Assembly (NCBI RefSeq): GCF_037975245.1 | Contig: NC_092570.1 | Location: forward strand, 2,501,501 to 2,565,500 | Length of the DNA: 64,000 nt | Origin: Apostichopus japonicus | Lineage: Eukaryota > Echinodermata > Holothuroidea > Aspidochirotida > Stichopodidae | Reading direction: 5' to 3' | Shown: one piece after another, positions 59,701 through 64,000 of the stretch | Numbering within the stretch: position 1 is the first letter of the stretch | Layout of the letters: each line of letters starts with the position of its first letter | Notes under the pieces: model-generated | Told to the model about the DNA's origin: nothing | Databases searched by the model: none | The model's input: only the letters and a program-made list of their open reading frames with translations | Program-made: the position numbers and the translations under genes

Positions 59701-62700
59701 TTCTTGATGGTGTTCTATCGTCGCTTTTAAATGAAGCAGGCAGGGAATTAGGGCATGTTAGAAGATGTTCCGAGTACTGCGGTGATTTCATTAGCCTTGG
59801 GCACTCGCGGGGAAGGAAAAGAAAGAAAAATTGAACCATAGAGAAGATGAAAATCTTTTGCACCTGGATTTCGAGCAGCATGAAACCTAGCCGGATTCAC
59901 TGTGATGTTGTCACTTGACGAGGGATGTAAGCGGAGCTTACCCAATCATAGGAATAATGGAATTATCGAAAGATCGAAATTGAATACGATAAATGGTGTG
60001 AGGGCACAAATCGAGAACCAGCTAACGTAAAGAAAGGGTGGAAACTGTAGACGTAAACGCCAATAAAAGCTTCAGGAAGTTGGATCTTTCATCAAAGGTC
60101 AAAGTACTATATATGTTGCCTACAAAACAAGTATACTAAACGCTGTGTCAAAGTTGTGAATCGTGTTTATGTTGTTAATATGTCATCCACTGTGCATTGC
60201 GTTTTTGTATACTTCTGTAGTTGTTTATCAAGTTATTGTTTTCAACTAACATTGGAACTTAACTTGTGCGTTTTAGCTGCCATAACTTACTTCTTCCCTT
60301 ACAGAGTTACTACATCGAACAGTCAAGTTGGAAACAAATTATATGACGTTTGTTTTTTAATTCTAGAGTTCTATGACACTTGTACCAGAACATAGTTTGC
60401 CACGACGCGTCACTTCCTGTTTGATGACCTCTCGACGTTGACTGTCAAGCAAGGTATGCTAGTGTGACTTGCTCTCATACAGGTCACTAATTACAAATGT
60501 GAACAGAAAAGTACGAACTTAAATTGCAATAAGACTACCAAAAAAGAAAGAAAAAAACTAAAATATAATGATATTACTAGTGACATAATCTAATAATATG
60601 CGACTCTGTATAGAAGAGGGGTCTGTCGATTGGTTGTCATCTTCTAGTATCCCTATCACGTGACAGAACAGACAATGTTGACATCTCTATTTCAGATGAA
60701 AAACTCTAAAACGAAGGATCTGTTGTGCCAGGCTCAATAAACGGTTGATTTACTTTGTTACGAATTAATTAAAATGTACTCACTTTACGTCACATGAAAT
60801 GAACTCATGATAAACAGCATACCAGAGTCACCAAAATTCAGTCACATATTGAGCTCCCCCCCCCCCACTCGAGGTTATGGAATGACCCAAATGGTTATGC
60901 ATATAGACATTTTTAAAGGCCCTCCCAAGTGAATTCTCTGATTAATGATTGACGTCATATAAATCAGCTGTAACTGGATATATCTTGTCCAATGAATGGA
61001 GAGGATCATAGAGAGAGACCGTTATGTTATGAAGGTGAAGGCCGTTCCTCCTACCGAGTAACCACTGGGGTGTGACGTAACTGAGTATATGATCTATCCG
61101 GGAGAAGATGGCCCTCACTAGATTATTCACCGGTATATCGGATTACCACCTTCTAACAATTTGGGTCATGATTTATATAAAACAATATACGAGGAACTAG
61201 TCAATCAACAACATAGATAACGACATCTATGGATACTTGATGTCGTATAAGAGACTTCAAATCCTTTCAAGTGATGCTATGTTTTCTTTTATAAATCTAA
61301 TAAACTATCTTTAATTTATGCAGCGACCGTTGGGCATGACTCTTCCCTCGTACAATTTCGAAAGGTAAAAAATTGTGATTATGGTGAAAATAACAACTGT
61401 GTTTTGACTGTTCTGTTCTGTTTGACTAAACCGAGTTACAGCTTAGGCTGGGACTTAGAGATTGAGCACCCCGTCTTCACATACTAGACTCGCTTGATAT
61501 TGAGAGGCTAACTAGACTCATTGTTGTGCCTGAAGTTTATATCAGTCTTCATTAAAATGACGCAACTCATAAACTAGTTTGGTTAGAACTAAACGTATTA
61601 GCCTTCAATGATTTACATTTCATCGGACGTACGGACTATTCTATACAGTAAAGAAGGATTAGGCTATAGGGAAGTATCGTTATTAAAATACTCTCATGAG
61701 GAATTGACAAGTCCTCGTTCAGCTTTTCCTTCCAGTTCCAAACATCACAAGTAAATTGAAAAGTTGGGGAAAGAAAATTATTTACTAGAATCTAAATATT
61801 TATATGTTTTTGTCTTCTTCATTTAGTTCTTTGTATTTGTTTTTTAATATATTAATATTAATCACTAATTGTTAATACATACATATCATACTTATGAAAA
61901 ATAAAATCCACATATTCATATAAAAATGAACCAAAAATGCATCAGTTTTTATTTTCATTTTCTGCGAAGGTTGAATAACTGTAACGTATTCAATTATGAT
62001 TTAATATCTAGTTTAATAAACTAGTTATACTTGTGAAGGTGACTTCAAAGAGACGAAAAGTATACCAAAATGGAGCCCCTTGCATATATATTCCAGTGAT
62101 GATGAGATGGAACTTGGTATACCCTTATATTCTCAAATCGTCTTTGACCTTAAAACATATCTGAAAAATAATCAACTTGTTTTGCGTCACAGATTGATTA
62201 TATTATGTCGCAATGAATTTTGATCTTCGCGTTGACACGTCCGGACACCACATTCAATAGGTGATCCCGTTACCTGACTATATCGCCATCTGTTCCTTAC
62301 CCTCACCGGTAACTAATAAAAGCATAAATATCTATTTTATCCTTCGACACATATACATATATATACACTAGGGAATAGCATACACGAACTTTTTAATAGT
62401 TTTGCTATCTACGGTTGATGTAAACAGCCGCCATATTGTGAACGGAGTTCATATGCTACGTAAGCGGGTAATATAGGATAAGATGGCAAGCTATTAATTC
62501 TTTCTAATGAGGGTCAGTGCATAGATAGCTTCGACCGTCTATTTATAAATCTATCACGTGTTCTCTGTTGTCAACTATCAACGTTTGACATTATTTTTAA
62601 CCGCTGGTACTTTACCGAGGCTCTATGAGAATTGTACGTTACACCGTTTATACATATAGTTTATATCAACTCCATCCAAGGAAAAGTACCAAGTCAAAAA

Positions 62701-62813
62701 GCAACACGAGAACATTATTATGTAGATATGTTACGAAATACAATTTGTAGTTTGGAGCTTGTTTGTTGGATCGAACAAAAAACAGCAAAGAAAAGAAAAA
62801 CACAGGAACAGAA
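59701..62813. other. Intergenic, no gene firmly recognised
   Basis: AT-rich with a C run near 60857. One open frame with coding-like composition occurs on the minus strand at 61130-60942 (contains VTPQWLLGRRNGLHLHN, ends in TAA). It has a stop four codons upstream, no ATG at its start and no clear acceptor, so I do not call it a gene. Confidence 0.45.
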
Positions 62814-63237
62814 AAGATGCACGTCAGTTTATGATTAATTCTATGATTGCTACGCCCTCTAAGATGCACGTCAATATATGATTGATTCTATGAGTGCTAC
62901 GCCCTCTAAGATGCACGTCAGTATATGATTAATTCCATGATTGCCACGGCCTCTAAGATGCACGTCAGTAAATGATTAATTCCATGATTGCCACGGCTTC
63001 TAAGATGCATGTCAGTATATGATTAACTCTATGATTCTACGCCCGGCTAAGATGCACTTCAGTATATGATTGATTCTATGATTGTAGCGCCCTCTAAGAT
63101 GCACATCAGTATATAATTAATTCTATGATTGCTACGCTCTCTAAGATACACGTCAGTATGTTTAATTCTAAGATTGCTACGCCCTCTACGATACACGTCA
63201 GTGTATGATTAATTCTATGATTGCTACGCCCTCTAAA
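62814..63237. repeat. 47-bp minisatellite, nine copies
   Basis: Nine head-to-tail copies of a unit of about 47 bp containing AAGATGCACGTCAGTATATG and ATTGCTACGCCCTCT. One copy (near 63145-63165) is shortened by a few bases. Divergence between copies is moderate. Confidence 0.93.
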
Positions 63238-64000
63238 TTTTTCTTCTCCTCGACCCTTCCATCTCCTTAGTCCTCTTATCACCTCCCTCCTTTCATCTCA
63301 CGTCCCTTTGTTCTGTCTAATTTCCCTCTATTCATTATTATCCAATGGTCCAATTAAGCTGTCTGTCCATCCGATCATTCTAAGAAATGTCCTTAGTCTG
63401 TTTGCGTTTCAATTCTAGATTTCGAGCCCCTCTATACTTCATATCTTGAACAACCGATTGTTCAGTATAAAGTTCACCTTATGCTGAAAACTGATACAAT
63501 ATGGCCTTGAAGGAAAATTTTAGATCTGATAATGTTTGCACAAGTTTGTGAAGAGCTATTCAGCTAACAGTCACTGTGAAAGATAATGCGGTATTTCTTG
63601 TTCAGTTTGATACATAATTTGAAGCAAAACCAATCCAAACAAACAAACAAACCAAAAACATCAAAATGAAACCTGCAGTGATTAATTTCCCTTACCATTA
63701 AACTAACATTAACGCATGATAAACATCAAAACAAATTTGTCCTCGCCTTTAATTCATTGCATATACATGGAATTTTTTTTCAACAATTCTATCATAATTT
63801 TGAAACATGATATAAGCTTGAAGATCTATACCATTGAATATATAATAGTATATAACCCTCCAATATTCAAGAGTGCATCTTTATCTTTACAGTAGGCCAT
63901 ATATACCGACCATTGTTATTCCAATATTGACATATCATATCTCTACCTTTCGAGACTTCCAATAGGAAGGGGAAAAATAAAGTTGGCATCGTGATGGCTT
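63238..64000. other. Intergenic, no gene recognised
   Basis: A CT-rich stretch (63240-63340) followed by AT-rich sequence to the window end. Confidence 0.6.

Noticed and set aside
59649-59834. 61-codon plus-strand frame over the CRE pair
   Set aside because: Overlaps a probable regulatory segment. No homology, and it ends in a low-complexity Arg/Lys run.

Overview
The window is eukaryotic nuclear DNA. It is AT-rich, with protein-coding exons flanked by GT-AG introns, long (TA)n microsatellites, tRNA-derived SINEs and non-autonomous DNA transposons. No bacterial operons, CRISPR arrays or phage genes were seen. The proteins and the SINE type fit a marine deuterostome invertebrate. An echinoderm such as a sea cucumber is my best guess, but this is an inference.

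Two genes can be read with confidence, both on the minus strand. The first is a testis-specific serine/threonine kinase (TSSK) family protein kinase with two coding exons (14567-13401 and 7908-7597) separated by a 5.5 kb phase-0 intron. It encodes 492 residues with a long basic N-terminal extension. The second is an acetylcholinesterase-type cholinesterase with three coding exons (22894-21363, 20387-20203, 19197-19067). It encodes 615 residues with a complete catalytic triad, three expected disulfides and a C-terminal tetramerisation tail on its own exon. Its oxyanion-hole motif has Ser where most acetylcholinesterases have Gly, the position changed in insecticide-resistant mosquitoes (G119S).

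Layout. 1-252: a 20-bp minisatellite. 4.7-5.0 kb: a hAT-type MITE. 7.6-14.6 kb: the kinase gene, with a 96-bp inverted duplication in its intron. 19.1-22.9 kb: the cholinesterase gene, with a SINE in its first coding intron. 23-30 kb: no recognised gene, with a GAGTAC-rich block and AT repeats. 30.2-31.1 kb: a second hAT element. 31.4-32.0 kb: a foldback element between two (TA)n tracts. 32-45 kb: gene-poor, with two tRNA-like sequences and one possible terminal exon. 45.1-46.2 kb: a hAT element carrying another hAT element inside it. 47-64 kb: AT repeats, some splice-bounded short open frames near 50 kb, a CpG-containing segment with paired CRE sites near 59.7 kb, and a 47-bp minisatellite near 63 kb.

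The most interesting non-genic signal is a set of four terminally inverted elements, each with its own exact 8-bp target-site duplication. Their ends are diverged, but all share one subterminal block of about 100 bp with a GCGCCA/TGGCGC hairpin. They look like one hAT-related lineage mobilised in trans. I see no transposase in the window. The two genes have no evident functional connection to each other.
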